Shown here piece after piece: positions 24,480 to 36,152 of a stretch of DNA of 64,000 bases. The position numbers and the translations under genes were made by a program. Below the pieces are notes generated by a model. The model ran no database searches, had not been told where the DNA came from, and saw nothing but the letters and a program-made list of their open reading frames with translations. Source of the DNA: Gibbula magus (taxonomy: Eukaryota > Mollusca > Gastropoda > Trochida > Trochidae); NCBI GenBank assembly GCA_936450465.1, contig OW388289.1, positions 66,958,420 to 67,022,419 of the forward strand, given 5' to 3'. Numbering within the stretch: position 1 is the first letter of the stretch; every line of letters starts with the position of its first letter.

Positions 24480-24484
24480 TTATT

Positions 24485-25510
24485 ATTATTATTATTATAT
24501 ATATATTATTTACATTCTTTAAACAAGATGGACAGAAGGCAATGGTTAAAATTAAGAGGAAACAGAGGAACAGTGACAATAATTAAGAAAACCTTTTAGA
24601 TTGACAAAATAATGTAGGTTTGTACGATTTTAAATATGTTCTGATTTTCATGAACTTTCAGATCTGCATTGCCACGTAAAAGTAACTCACAATTTATGTT
24701 TAAAGTGGTGATACTGCGTAAATTGGACATCTTTGCAGTTCTTTGTGCAGTACATAATTTACACTCTAATAGATAGTGGTAGGAATGTTCACAAACATTT
24801 CCACAGGAACAACTTGGGATATCGACAATACCAACACGAAAGAGATCATAATTTAATGGACTACACAAGTAACGTAATTTTGTAAATATGATATTATAGT
24901 TTCTTGGTCCAAAATCAAAATATTTGGGTGCAGTTTTATGTTTAATGATAATATTAGATTTAAAATATTTCAATGACCCACAATTCCTCATTGCCACAGG
25001 GATTTCGTTCCACATTCTTATTGTTGACGGAAAATAGGATGCATACGAAAATTTTAGTCTTGAGATAGGGAGTGAAATATCATCAGAATTACGAAGATTA
25101 TAGTTACTTTTTGATGCCACATTAACAGGAATACGATCTCGTAGGTACGATGGTGCCATATTAATTTGTATTTTATAAAAAGACTGAGTTTACGCTTTCT
25201 CCTGCGTTCTGCTAAAGTTTCCCACCCTGTTTCATAATATAGATACTCATGGTCAGCATATCTCGGCAATCCCGTTCTAGCTGCTTCTAGTTGCAGCTGT
25301 TCTAATTTATTTGCTTGATACTGAGCACATCCATCCCATACCTCGCAAGCATATTCAAAATGAGGTTATGTTTTTGTTCATTAAGCGTTGCATATGCGCA
25401 ATAAGACGGTAAGCGCAAAAGGCAATTTCTACGTTCATCTTGAATAGACAACCATTGAGTCTGTAGTGTGTTTTTTGTATTTTCGTATTTCACAAACGGC
25501 AACTTTTCTT
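24485..25510 (-). pseudogene. LINE 3' fragment (RT C-terminus), jockey/CR1-type
   Basis: Read on the minus strand, this is the C-terminal third of a LINE protein. It runs RRNCLLRLPSYCAYATLNEQ, then LEAARTGLPRYADHEYLYYE and TGWETLAERRRKRKLSLF in shifting frames, then an open stretch 25,159-24,596 with MAPSYLRDRIP and a Cys/His motif (CSCGNVCEHSYHYLLEC). The retrotransposon would need this region after the RT thumb; its exact role is unknown. The 3' end reaches a (TAA)n tail at about 24,480-24,500. The RT core and endonuclease are absent, as expected of 5' truncation. Confidence 0.8.
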
Positions 25511-26968
25511 TATACGTTAATATGACAGCAATTGATTGGCACTACCCCGGGCTTTGCAAAGCATAGCCCGGTCACGCGAGCGGTCTACCCGGGTGATCCG
25601 AGCAGTCGAAACAAATCATTTATTCATTACTCATAAACTTTGTTTTTCTTTCGTTTCTTTATATACAGTGTGTGAGTTAGACCACAATGCTTTGCGCTTG
25701 AAAATAATAGACTTGATCTATATTTAGACTGGAAAACACCTTTACTAATTAGTGCAATTTCTCGGCTTATTTTGGATCGAAAGAATCTGTGAAAAATTAA
25801 GTGTCTCTATTTCTATTTTCTATTGGCAATTTTCAGATATATTTATCAACATTCTTGATGGCTCTTTAAACAAAGATATTTTAATACGTATTATAGTATC
25901 GTGCAGTAGTCAAATTCATATGTTGTATTTTCAAATATTGAATTAATCGAAACCAACTGACGAGTGTTCTTTCTTTTGCCTGGCAGGTTATAATAACATG
26001 TGAAAGAATATGTCGTATCAAACTTTACAACAAACTGACTTTTTATCATGTTCACGCTTTTTCTATCTTCAGTTTCTACAATACAGTCGATTGTCAAACG
26101 GAAATATTGTCAACCAGGACTGTACTTCAGTACTCTTACAAATAAATGTTTGTGTGTTTTATGGAAAATATATACATGTATACGAAATGTTCAAATATGC
26201 AAAAACGAGTGTGTTCCATACGACGCCATTAGCGCCCTCAATAGCCCATACCTTTGAAACCGGGTCAATTAACCGCCTGAATCAAGTGCGTCGCCGCTTC
26301 ACAACCCGGATGATAGCCTGGCTGACAAATCAAATCCGCCCTAATTGACAAACAAGGAACATTAAATTAAAACTTACTAATCTTCATAACCAATCCATTA
26401 CATACCTTTATAGCTGGTCAATTTCTCCATTCTGTGTAAATAAAGATATATTGATCACCCTTGCTGTGAGGTGCCAGAGCGTGCAAACGAGGTGAAATAT
26501 GATAATCGTTAACCAAGATTAGTTAACCTTTATGATATTGTTCTTGTGGCTACATCTCACGTCACTACAGTACATCTCCTTCAAAACCAGTTGACGGTAT
26601 TATTCCTAATCGATACTTTTCGTTTAGAATTCTGACATCCAGGCCTTCATCAGATGACAGCTGTCACGTAAAACACGTCTTTTGGTCCACATTAATTTTA
26701 AAATTAAATTTCAGATAATTATATTTCATTCAAATCCATTATCAAATCCTCTGCATTTGACATGTACAGGATGATAGAAAGGATATTCAAAATGATAATC
26801 AAATTTGGAGACTTTCAATACGGTTCAACTTAGAAACAGGAACAGAATTATAGTAAGTTAGTTTGTTTAATATTACTGAAAGTGAATATAAACCAACATA
26901 CATGTATCTCTACTTCTTTTAAAAAATATGTATACACAAAGTCTACATTTTAACAGTTCTACTGTTGG

Positions 26969-26970
<2 letters not shown>
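25511..26970. other. No gene recognised; GC-rich hairpin at 25.55 kb
   Basis: No supported coding region. At about 25,547-25,572 a GC-rich inverted repeat (CCGGGCTTTGC...GCATAGCCCGG) stands out from the AT-rich surroundings and is preceded by ATTGG, a reverse CCAAT box. A second GC-richer stretch at 26,220-26,345 has no recognisable identity. Confidence 0.45.

Positions 26971-26973
<3 letters not shown>

Positions 26974-27047
<74 letters not shown>
26974..27047. repeat. (TA)n microsatellite, ~74 bp
   Basis: Uninterrupted TA dinucleotides ending in TGTGTG. Confidence 0.98.
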
Positions 27048-27049
<2 letters not shown>

Positions 27050-27053
<4 letters not shown>

Positions 27054-28128
27054 AGTGTTATTATAATTTATTCATTTAAATGCAGTTTCATAATAAAACA
27101 TTTTTAAATGACGCATTTTCCAGTAAATACACATTTAAATTAAATTCCTATGTTCATTGGCATTGCTTAAGATATTCGTTATTCAGACATGTCAAAAATA
27201 TATTTAATGGGTTTGGAAGCTTTTTTTATGGCGATACGTCATGTGTGATGGAAATGGTAAAATACTCCACAAAGTATCAGTTCTTAACTTCAGTAAAGAT
27301 TATGCATTTTGAGAAATTTCAGAAATAATACCATGTACATGTAACACACAAACTGATGCAATTAAATGTTATTATGAAATATTTCATATACATCATTTTC
27401 CTTGTTAAACCACTTTTAAACTGTCTTTCCCACCATCGCAATTATTAAATGTTCACGACGATAAATAAAATGGTCATCCTATCATGATAAATGACGATTT
27501 TATCGTGGAAAATATGATTTATGATCACTGGAATCATTTATCACTAAGAATAATTACGATAACCTTTACACAACAAATTAAGTTTGAAATTCAATCATTA
27601 CCATTTCATACACAGCTTGATTAACTGCATGTATGATGTGATTATGTGATACCTCATTATCATCATATGATTGTAATGAATACGAAGAAACTGTTTATTG
27701 ACACTGATGTCATACTGAAATGACAACTGGTTACAATAACCTCACTAAACTGTGTGATTTATAATAAGCAATGACTATACAAGGCGCTAAGGAAACGCTC
27801 AAAGACAAATGTTTTCTATGTGCACAAAACATCCTCAACACTCACATTGTGTTATGGACTGTTAATTGTGTATGCTAATTGCACCAGACGCCTCAGTGAA
27901 ATAGCACCCATATAAGAAGATCATCGTATTTTGCTAGGTACATTGTATATCAAATTCTGCCTCGGTATATGAGCAATTAATAAAACATGTTTGGGATTGG
28001 TCCGTCTGGATATTAGGCGTTAAAATGTATATTGTTATTATTTATTGAAGAATCCTGATTTTCTTAAACGTTTCCAATAACAGTATTGATATAAAGTGTG
28101 TTCAGACAGAAACAGTAAACAACATTAA
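27050..28128. other. No gene recognised
   Basis: AT-rich sequence without coding motifs. The open frame at 27,080-27,328 has no recognisable domain. Confidence 0.5.
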
Positions 28129-28130
28129 CA

Positions 28131-28323
28131 AGAACAGGAATATTTTCTGGATAACAACTTCTTTAATGTGAAAATACACGACGTTTCGGAGTACATACTC
28201 ACTCCTTCATCAGGTGGAATTGAGGAGTTTGTATGAAGGAGTTTGATGAAGGAGTGAGTATGTACTCCGAAACGTCGTGTATTTTCACATTAAAGTTGTT
28301 ATCCAGAAAATCTTCCTGTTCTT
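28131..28323. repeat. Inverted pair of Penelope/hammerhead-like ends
   Basis: Two ~81-bp arms (28,131-28,211 and 28,244-28,323) are near-perfect inverted copies around a 32-bp spacer. Read outward, each arm has TGATGAAGGAGTGAGT, then ACTCCGAAACGTCGTG; the left arm (minus strand) has the full CTGATGA. CTGATGA, a 5-bp GGAGT/ACTCC stem and GAAA make up the core of hammerhead ribozymes, and this text is familiar from the ends of Penelope-like retroelements. I see no proper cleavage triplet, so the catalytic claim is weak, but the palindrome itself is certain. Confidence 0.7.
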
Positions 28324-28324
28324 A

Positions 28325-29222
28325 TGTATACCACCTCTAAATGCCCTTCAAAGACCTGAACATTAACAAGTTAAATCATCGGTTAAAATGTTTTTTAATT
28401 TTTGGCAAAATCTTCCAGCTGGTCATTTATCCGCTATTAGATGTATTATCAGTTATGAACTGATTTTGAACCTCATAGGCAGAGGATCAGGATGTATTTC
28501 GGGACATGTTTATATGTCATATTAAGAATGAATGTCACATGCACCTACCTAAACATGCATCTGGCTTTGTAGCAGTTGTGACCGCTTGCGTATAAAGAAA
28601 AGTGTGCAGAACCTGGTCATTGATTTGTCGTTTATATGAGAATATTTTATTTAGTCATTATGTCTAGTTTTCAGTTCTTTACAAAATATAACCAAAGCCA
28701 AAACCCCGCATAAATATTCGGAATTAGTGGACAGAAGCAACATAACACATTGGGGAGATCAGAATTGAGTTGGGATTGGTAACCACGTTTATGATAGCCA
28801 ACAGTACACTAACACAATCACCACGATCCAGAACTTTAATTATGCCTTCCACAAAACTTCATTTGTGAAGAAAATGTCATTTTGAATTACATGTGTATAC
28901 TGTGCTCCACGTCCCAACGTACTGTTTAGAACTGCAGTGCAATAAGCAGCGTATATGTTGCATCAGGGACATTAATAGTACAACTTTTAGTTGCTATAAC
29001 ATTTTCAGTTCTCAGATGGCTTTCAGCAGTGAATTCTATAACCTATAGCTAATAATCCGTAATGGTCACAAATTAATGTAATGTTAAAGTACATGTATAT
29101 ATTGTAACACTTAAACCACACTTTTAAAAAATATGAATATATCCTGGACTCAAAACTATCCGAGCAGCAGGTTTACCAACTGGTTATTTTCCTGGTAATA
29201 TGTTATTAATATAAGCCGAACT
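28325..29222. other. No gene recognised
   Basis: AT-rich sequence. No coding region, RNA gene or repeat is apparent. Confidence 0.5.
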
Positions 29223-29223
29223 T

Positions 29224-30372
29224 ACTTCATCTCCCAGCAAACATGACTGTACTGGGCCAGTACTGGCTTGGTACTGGCTAGTAAAGTCGATAAAGGCATA
29301 CTGGCTAACGGTAAAGAACCAGTACTGGCCCAGAACCGTTTTAACTGAATTGACCCAGTAAAGGTAAAATTGTACTGGCCCAGTGCTGGCAATACGGTAC
29401 TGAAGTGCTGTACTGGCCCAGTACTGGCCAAGTTAAGGCATATCAATTCCTGTCTAAATGCATTATGGGATATTTACAAAGAGCCAGTACTGGGTCGGTA
29501 CTGGGCCGGTACAGGTCCAGTACAGATTATATTAGGTTTATATACTGGCCCGGTACTGGCCCAGTACTGGCCCAATTCAGGTATGACACTTCCTGTTTGG
29601 GAATTATGGGTAATATTTCAAATTGTCGTCTGCTTTTGAGAGAGAAGAAGAGAAGGCAACGATTTGGTATCCTTTGAATGTGAGTTCAATTCATGAGTTA
29701 ACTTCAGTTGTATTCATAAAACTTTTATTCATTCTCTATTACTATCTATCTCTGGTGTGTTTTACATTAACAATTGCTGTTGTATGCATTAATATCATTA
29801 GGAAATCTAAGTGTGAAAATAATCACAAGTTGTTTTTTTAACATTGTCTTTGTACATAAGCGTACTTGTTAAAAATAAATTCTGGCTTGTTTTCAAATAA
29901 CATATATTTGACTACATATTTGACAATATTGACATTATGAAAAAAGTACAAACAATATTTAAGTTTCATTATATAAATACAAATTCAAAATAAAAAAGCC
30001 GGAAGATTACACTGATATGATTAATATTGTTTACTTAAAGAAAAGTAACAATTTAGAAATGGAAGAGAAAATGATAATAGCTCAATCAACCTTCATTTAT
30101 CAGTTCATTTGGATATTAAAAATGTACGGTATACACAATATATTTAATGTCCAGGAACGGTAAAGGCTAACCTGAATTGGGCCAGTACAGGGAATGGCAT
30201 CGTTTTAGTAATGGCGTGATACTGGCCCAGCACTGGCCCAGTACCGCGCCAGTGTGCAAGTTGGTACAGGGCCAGTACCGGATGCCTGAATCGGGCCAGT
30301 ACCGGATGCCTGTATCAGCCACTACTGGCCCAGTACTGGCCCCGTACGGTCATGTTTGCTGGGCTATGAAGA
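29224..30372. mobile_element. TIR element with TACTGGCC subterminal repeats (~1.15 kb)
   Basis: The ends are inverted copies: CCCAGCAAACATGACTGTAC at 29,233-29,252 and its complement (one mismatch) at about 30,344-30,363; similarity extends about 8 bp further out (CTTCAT). Both flanks inside the ends are packed with the short motif (TACTGGCCCAG)n on both strands: about 29,250-29,580 and 30,178-30,345. The centre (29,600-30,170) is AT-rich and non-coding. Clustered subterminal motifs usually bind the transposase. The superfamily is not recognised; peptides readable here are artefacts of the repeats. Confidence 0.75.
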
Positions 30373-30763
30373 CGGTCCTCTATGATAATTAAAAAATAGG
30401 AAGTGTTGCCTACGAGATATTCCGCTTAACTTGAATTCAATAAACATCTCAAAACGTCTTTGGCATTTAGTTTAATTTGAATGCAAACTATTTAGAACGA
30501 CTTTGAAATTAAACTCGATTTAGATAATGTATCAACTGATAATACCAATATTCAAATTGTTTGTAATTCTAGACAATAATGTAGTCTACAGAAAATGAAT
30601 GGTTTATCCTAAACTATGCGTGCCTGTAAATCTAGCCGAACGTTTTATGAAAGGATTAATGTAAATGTGCAGGGAGGCATATATGTAGAGTTGAGAGATC
30701 CTCTCCAATAACCTTCAACATTCGTCTGTTATTGTAGTTTATCATCCAAAACTGGCTCCAACA

Positions 30764-31185
30764 GTAGATATCGCTTGTGTGAGATCTACAAGCGATATCT
30801 ACATGTAGATATCGCTACAATCAAATCGTCATAATCCTATTACATCATCAGTTGACAATGCTATGACGTCACAATGGTGATGACGTAACAATACTATGAT
30901 GTCATAATGCTTATGACGTCACAAGGCTATGACTTCACTGAGATCACTGCTGAAGAAGCTAAATGGCTAATCTGTTTTGTGTTACAGATATGTCAGTTTT
31001 TGGCTTATAATTGTTGAAGAATGATTTTGAATGATAAATAAAATCTCACCCTCGTGTCTTCTGATATCAAATATATCAACACTCGTTGATTAAAGTAAAA
31101 ATATCCTCGGCAAGCCTCGGATATTTGTAACTTTAATCAACTCGTGTTGATATATTTGATATCAGAAGACACGATGGTGAGATTC
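30764..31185. repeat. Palindrome plus CRE-site cluster, copy 3
   Basis: A perfect 15-bp stem hairpin (GTAGATATCGCTTGT, 30,764-30,778 and 30,788-30,802) is followed by five CRE-type octamers at 30,864, 30,881, 30,897, 30,914 and 30,930. The first and fourth are perfect TGACGTCA; spacing is 16-17 bp. A palindrome with ~70-bp arms follows at about 31,042-31,185 (CTTCTGATATCAAATATATC on both strands) and its right edge reads ATTCTCTATA, as in the copy at 48.8 kb. Non-coding. Confidence 0.75.
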
Positions 31186-31199
31186 TCTATATCTCTACA

Positions 31200-32795
31200 C
31201 AATCATGGTATTTACTATGGCGGAGTATATTCATTGCACTCATGCAATACCATTCATTAGCTCATTGTTTTTATCACAGATCATAATTCTTTCAATTTCG
31301 GTTTTGCACTTGTTTACTAAATTATATTATCAGTTATCGTACTGATTTTACGATGCATATATTTCATCATTAGTCAATATTAAATATTCCATGTCGATAA
31401 TTTGCCTAATAAATTTGTAATATTTTCCATTTTTTATAAACATATTTCTAAATCGCTGCCCATATCGACATATTTTTCAAGTCGTTTGTGCACTATGCCC
31501 GTTATGCCGTGAATAATGTTTATTCTTCATTAAATCTTATAAATACCAATACGAAAAATTAATGAACTAATCAGATACCCAACATAAAATTAACAGTGTA
31601 ACTGCGACTAATTAATTTAAATTTACAAAACATATATATGTAATATATTACAAGTATTACAAAACAATCAACAGATAGCATTGCTTCGCGTGACAGCTAA
31701 ATTTCAGAATGACATTTGAAAGCAGTCTAAGTTCTAAGAATGCTATCAACAACAAGTTCTAGTTAAATTTGCAAACTGAACGTTTACCCGTTGTCAACAA
31801 CAACTCTCTCTCTCTCTCAATATATTCAAAGTATAGCCGGGAACGGAGGTGTGGCAGACGTGGGACGCAAGGAGTGACAGATCGACGGACAACAACCCTT
31901 TCCCGCATGTATATCCAACCTCCATACTCGAAGTAAATTCAAACTTGCAAAACATTAAAACGCAGACACGATGTAATATTGCTTTTAAATCGTTTCCCTG
32001 CGTCTTCTAAGATCACCGTCGGCATATATGAGAGATTTATCTGAAGCTGAAAAAATACTTTATGTGTAAATTTGGTAGCCGCAGTCAGGGAAAACATTAA
32101 TGGTATTATACAGATCACGTACTATTTGAGACGTGCAAGACCGCTAGTCTGCGGAGCACCTCTCAGTAAGGGATTGCTTACTGCCATCTAATTAGTTTAC
32201 TCACTCAATGATATACCCATCTTTAATTTAATTGAAAAAAGTTATGAAGTTTCATGAGTTCCTTCATCAGTGATGATCAGATGATGGCTAAAATAAAAAT
32301 AAATTTTAAAATCTCATTGAATGACCGTAGTTGATCCTAGATTCACAATTAGATAAACACATTCCTTTGATGTATATTGTAGATAAAGCTATTAACGATG
32401 TCCGTCACAAAACGATTACCGTCCCATAGTGTCAAGTAACATATGGCAAGAACTAATCAAACCTGCTTTACAGACTTTGTAATTGAAGACAATAATGTAT
32501 TCCACAAATAACTTGCTTAGGCTTAGATAAAACTATTGTATTAGGATTACGTTACTAACGGACATATATGTACTTATATTAAATGGTCCTTCTCCAAATA
32601 CTGTAATTAAAACGGTATTTTTTCAGAAAGTTTACATTCCGTTAATTACATCGTAGCACATTGGTTACATTCATTCTATATTGGTCTGTAGCTGGTAATA
32701 GATATACAAATTGCCAAAGGTAAAATAAACAAGCAGACAGAGTCGGCCATATCCCCCGCCTTTGGGAAAATTTATAGAAGAATAGTTGTTGAATA
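31200..32795. other. No gene recognised
   Basis: AT-rich sequence. A short (CT)n run at 31,804-31,818 is the only simple repeat. No coding motif is found on either strand. Confidence 0.5.
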
Positions 32796-32942
32796 ACAGT
32801 GATTATGAACCTTTTTTCAACTAAACACAACACACAAAATTTCAGCTCCTTAGACAAAGTGGTTCTGGAGAAGAAGACAAAATGCGAAAAGTTTACAGAC
32901 GGCTGGACACCGTGCAATACCATAAGCCCATCGGGCCTTTCG

Positions 32943-33636
32943 GGCACATCTACACATGATGATTTTTGCACACACCAAGTTTCGTTGAGATATGTCTTAT
33001 AGTTTTCGAGTTCTGTTTCAGAAACGAAATTCTAAGTTACATTTTCATGGAAACGGTAATCAAAAATAACTCGAAGAAGTTGAAAACCCCAAAAGGCACA
33101 TCTGCACATGATGATTGTTCCACACACCAAGTTTCGTTGAGATATGTCCTATAGTTTTCGAGTTCTGTTTCAGAAACGAAATTCTAAGTTACATTTCCAC
33201 GGAAACGGTCCAAAAAAATAACTCGAAGAAGTTGAAAACCCCAAAAGGCACATCTACACATGATGATTGTTCCACACACCAAGTTTCGTTGAGATATGTC
33301 CTATAGTTTTCGATTTCTGTTCCGGAAACGAAATTTTAAGTTACATTTCCACGGAAACGGTAAAAAAAAATAACTCGAAGAAGTTGAAAACCCCAAAAGG
33401 CACATCTACACATGATGATTGTTCCACACACCAAGTTTCGTTGAGATACGTCTTATAGTTTTCGAGTTCTGCTCCGGAAACGAAATTTTAAGTTACATTT
33501 CCACGGAAACGGTAAAAAAAAATAACTCGAAGAAGTTGAAAACCCCAAAAGGCACATCTACACATGATGATTGTTCCACACACCAAGTTTCGTTGAGATA
33601 CGTCTTATAGTTTTCGAGTTCTGCTCCGGAAACAAA
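32943..33636 (+). repeat. 152-bp tandem array, ~4.6 units
   Basis: GGCACATCTACACATG recurs at 32,943, 33,095, 33,247, 33,399 and 33,551, giving an exact 152-bp period. Each unit continues with CACCAAGTTTCGTTGAGATA and TAGTTTTCGAGTTCTG. Repeated 63-residue frames across it are by-products. Confidence 0.97.
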
Positions 33637-33696
33637 ATCGGGAAGGACGGACGAACGGACGAACGGACGAACGGACGGAGCCCATTTCAATATCCA

Positions 33697-33722
33697 CCCC
33701 CCCCCCCCCCCCCCCCCCCCCC
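33697..33722. repeat. 26-bp poly-C run
   Basis: A C homopolymer inside the right end of the tandem-repeat element. Homopolymers of this kind are prone to length error in sequencing. Confidence 0.95.
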
Positions 33723-33929
33723 AAAACTATGTTGGCGGGGATAATTATGTGAAGTCAGGTAGTCAGGTATTGGAATAAAGTCTATCATAATCAACAGAAG
33801 GTTCGTTTGTGTTGTATTCATTAGGTTACATTCTCTATAACATAATTTTGCAATCTTTGTCTATTTCGAAGTCGGATATATATAATGAATTCTTACCCAA
33901 GCGGGCACAGATATGCCGGGTATTAAAGT

Positions 33930-34746
33930 TTTCATAATTGGTCATGGTAATTACAGTTTTTCTAAATATAACCTGCATTTTGATTGGTTGACGGAACTAC
34001 TTTGCGCTCATTCATGAATTGCTTAGCTCTCATGTTCAAGCTAAATCACATAATTGAACAATTTCGAACATACCTAATGGAAGTCACACGTCAGTAAAAC
34101 GTATTAAATATAAAATCATGTTCAACCTATGTTTCCGAGACCGTATTTACAGTACTAAACTTGCAAGGCGAAGCAGCATGCGAGAGTCGCCGACTGCACT
34201 GCCGTTACGTCATTGCTTTGTGACGTCATTAACCATGACGTCATTTGGTGATGTAATTACACTCCTATCTTGCATTCCAACAGAGCGATTATCAGTTCAC
34301 GTTTTCACAAATGTTCTCTCATTTTGCGACATTGTTTACGATATAAATGAGTTGTTTACTACATGTACGTCAGTTAAACGGTCTTGGGAATAAACTTCAA
34401 CAGTTACTTTAGAATCTGTCTGGGAAAATGAGCGCAAGTTGTAAACTATTTAGATGTGCGCATCTTGAAGGTGTGAGAGAGTTTATGAATGGCCTATGAG
34501 TACAATTCGTATTTTGCAGTCTAATCAAAGATCGTGAATTCGCGTCTTGTTTTTCGAATTTTCTGCATTAAAATGATCTTGGGTAAGAAAAAGAATAACC
34601 AACTCGGTGCTCGGAATTAAGAATTATCTGTCCCTCGTGAATTATTATGTCAAACTCATCGCTAAAACTCGGAGTTCATCACAATAATTAATTCAGGACA
34701 GATAATCCGTAATTCCTCGCAACTCGTTGATTATTCTTTTATTCTA
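33930..34746. repeat. Palindrome plus CRE-site cluster, copy 4, with CCAAT box
   Basis: A reverse CCAAT box (TGATTGGTTGACGG, about 33,971) precedes four CRE-like sites: TTACGTCA at 34,205, TGACGTCA at 34,221, TGACGTCA at 34,236 and TGATGTAA at 34,249. A palindrome at about 34,584-34,746 follows, with outer arms TAAGAAAAAGAATAA and TTATTCTTTTATTCTA and inner arms with GGACAGATAAT-type text. The frame at 34,118-34,393 spans the CRE sites and shows no known domain. Confidence 0.65.
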
Positions 34747-34749
34747 CCT

Positions 34750-36138
34750 GTGGTATTGCCTAAATATGTTAAAGGCTCTGCTGAGACTTACGTTGGATAT
34801 GTATGTATGTAATGTAGTCCCGCCATTTATAGATTACTTCCTGTGGTCTGTTTTCTTCACAATCGCCTAAGCACAAGGAGTCACAATTGAGCAAACATTC
34901 CTATCCAACTTAATTGGGAATTGCGACTCACGCCTTTCAAATGCGCACATCACTGTATGCGTGTGTATGCTTCAATTTAATAATTCTGATCTGTCAATCC
35001 AGGCTGCTCAATCAAATACTCATCTTGAAATCTTATTGAATCTCACGTTATCAACCAGACAATGCATCAGCATTTTTCTACCACAGGGTTTATCATACTT
35101 GATGGGAGAATGTGATCTGGTACATTGCATAATTATATCGATGCATATGTGAAAAATATCACCAACAAATATGTATATTCTCCTATCATTTTGTAAAACG
35201 ACGCAAAGAAGACCAACATGGTTGTTTATTTCACAAAGTCCTCTCTATATACACTAGATCTATATCCAAGAGCGGTAATCCAATATATTCAAACGGCACA
35301 AATGTAAAACAAAACCGGGACATTAGGCTGTTGGTATTCCAAGATAAAAGAAAATGTGCGCTAGGATATGACGTGTTAATGTGTCTCGAGATCACATTAA
35401 TAGATTTTCTTTAATTGACTTGCATCCCTTGTCACAAGATAGTTTATGTAAGTATTTACACTTTAGTAAATGATTATGTGTATCTACGCGCTCACGTCTT
35501 ATCTGGCATTACACCATAAACCAGATGAATCAACAAAGATAATAGAAATAAGATTTGATAGATTATAAAGATATTCTAGATAAAATCCACTAATACAACC
35601 TAGTACTATTTGAAGAGATATTCCGTAGATTATTTGGTAATTGGGCGCCAGCTTTGGGATTCTCAGACAGTACATTTGTGTTAATGTTGCAAATATGTTA
35701 TTTTTGCCTGTTTCCTGGATCGAAACAGTACGCATATGCGCTTTGTTGGCTTCAATAAAGACTCATGTATACGAGTTCCCCTCAAATATACATTGATTAA
35801 ACTATCCCTTTGATATACCTTATTCAGATGTGTCACCTCATCTTCTTGGAAGTAAAGTTTACACATTCTATATATCTGTACCAGTATATATGTATTCATT
35901 TACATATCTGCATTATGTATTGCTATATGATTGATGCAGCACCAATATTGCCAGGACAAAACTGAAACAAAAACAGTTTCTGATCTTTACAGATTGACAT
36001 AAACTATGCTACGCGCGATTTTTTATGACACTTTTTTTATTTGGACAGAACAAATTCTTAAAACTCAGTTTTGTTGTGTGGGGATCAACCTTCCGAAGAC
36101 CATTACATATCAATGAACAAAGCTTAGTTAATAAATAG
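34750..36138. other. No gene recognised
   Basis: AT-rich sequence; no coding or repeat signature is seen. Confidence 0.5.
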
Positions 36139-36152
36139 GGTGTATACATTGA

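Larger units (their letters stand above)
32820..33745 (+). mobile_element. Chimeric tandem-repeat element
   Basis: The left part (about 32,837-32,942) repeats the right-end module of the 6.3-8.8 kb element: TTTCAGCTCCTTAGAC, GGTTCTGGAGAAGAAG, AAAAGTTTACAGACGG and CATAAGCCCATCGGGCC. A 152-bp tandem array follows (32,943-33,636), then a (GGACGAAC)n run at 33,645-33,678, 26 C residues at 33,697-33,722 and the end motif GGCGGGGATAAT, shared with the insertion at 39.9-40.3 kb. It therefore joins modules of the two other elements. No left boundary or target duplication was found. Confidence 0.7.

Noticed and set aside
26010..26348. 112-residue frame as an exon
   Set aside because: No known motif, and overlapping frames of similar quality occur on both strands.
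28244..28323. Active hammerhead ribozyme
   Set aside because: The core resembles one, but the first core base is T in the right arm and neither arm shows a proper U-H cleavage site after the presumed stem III.
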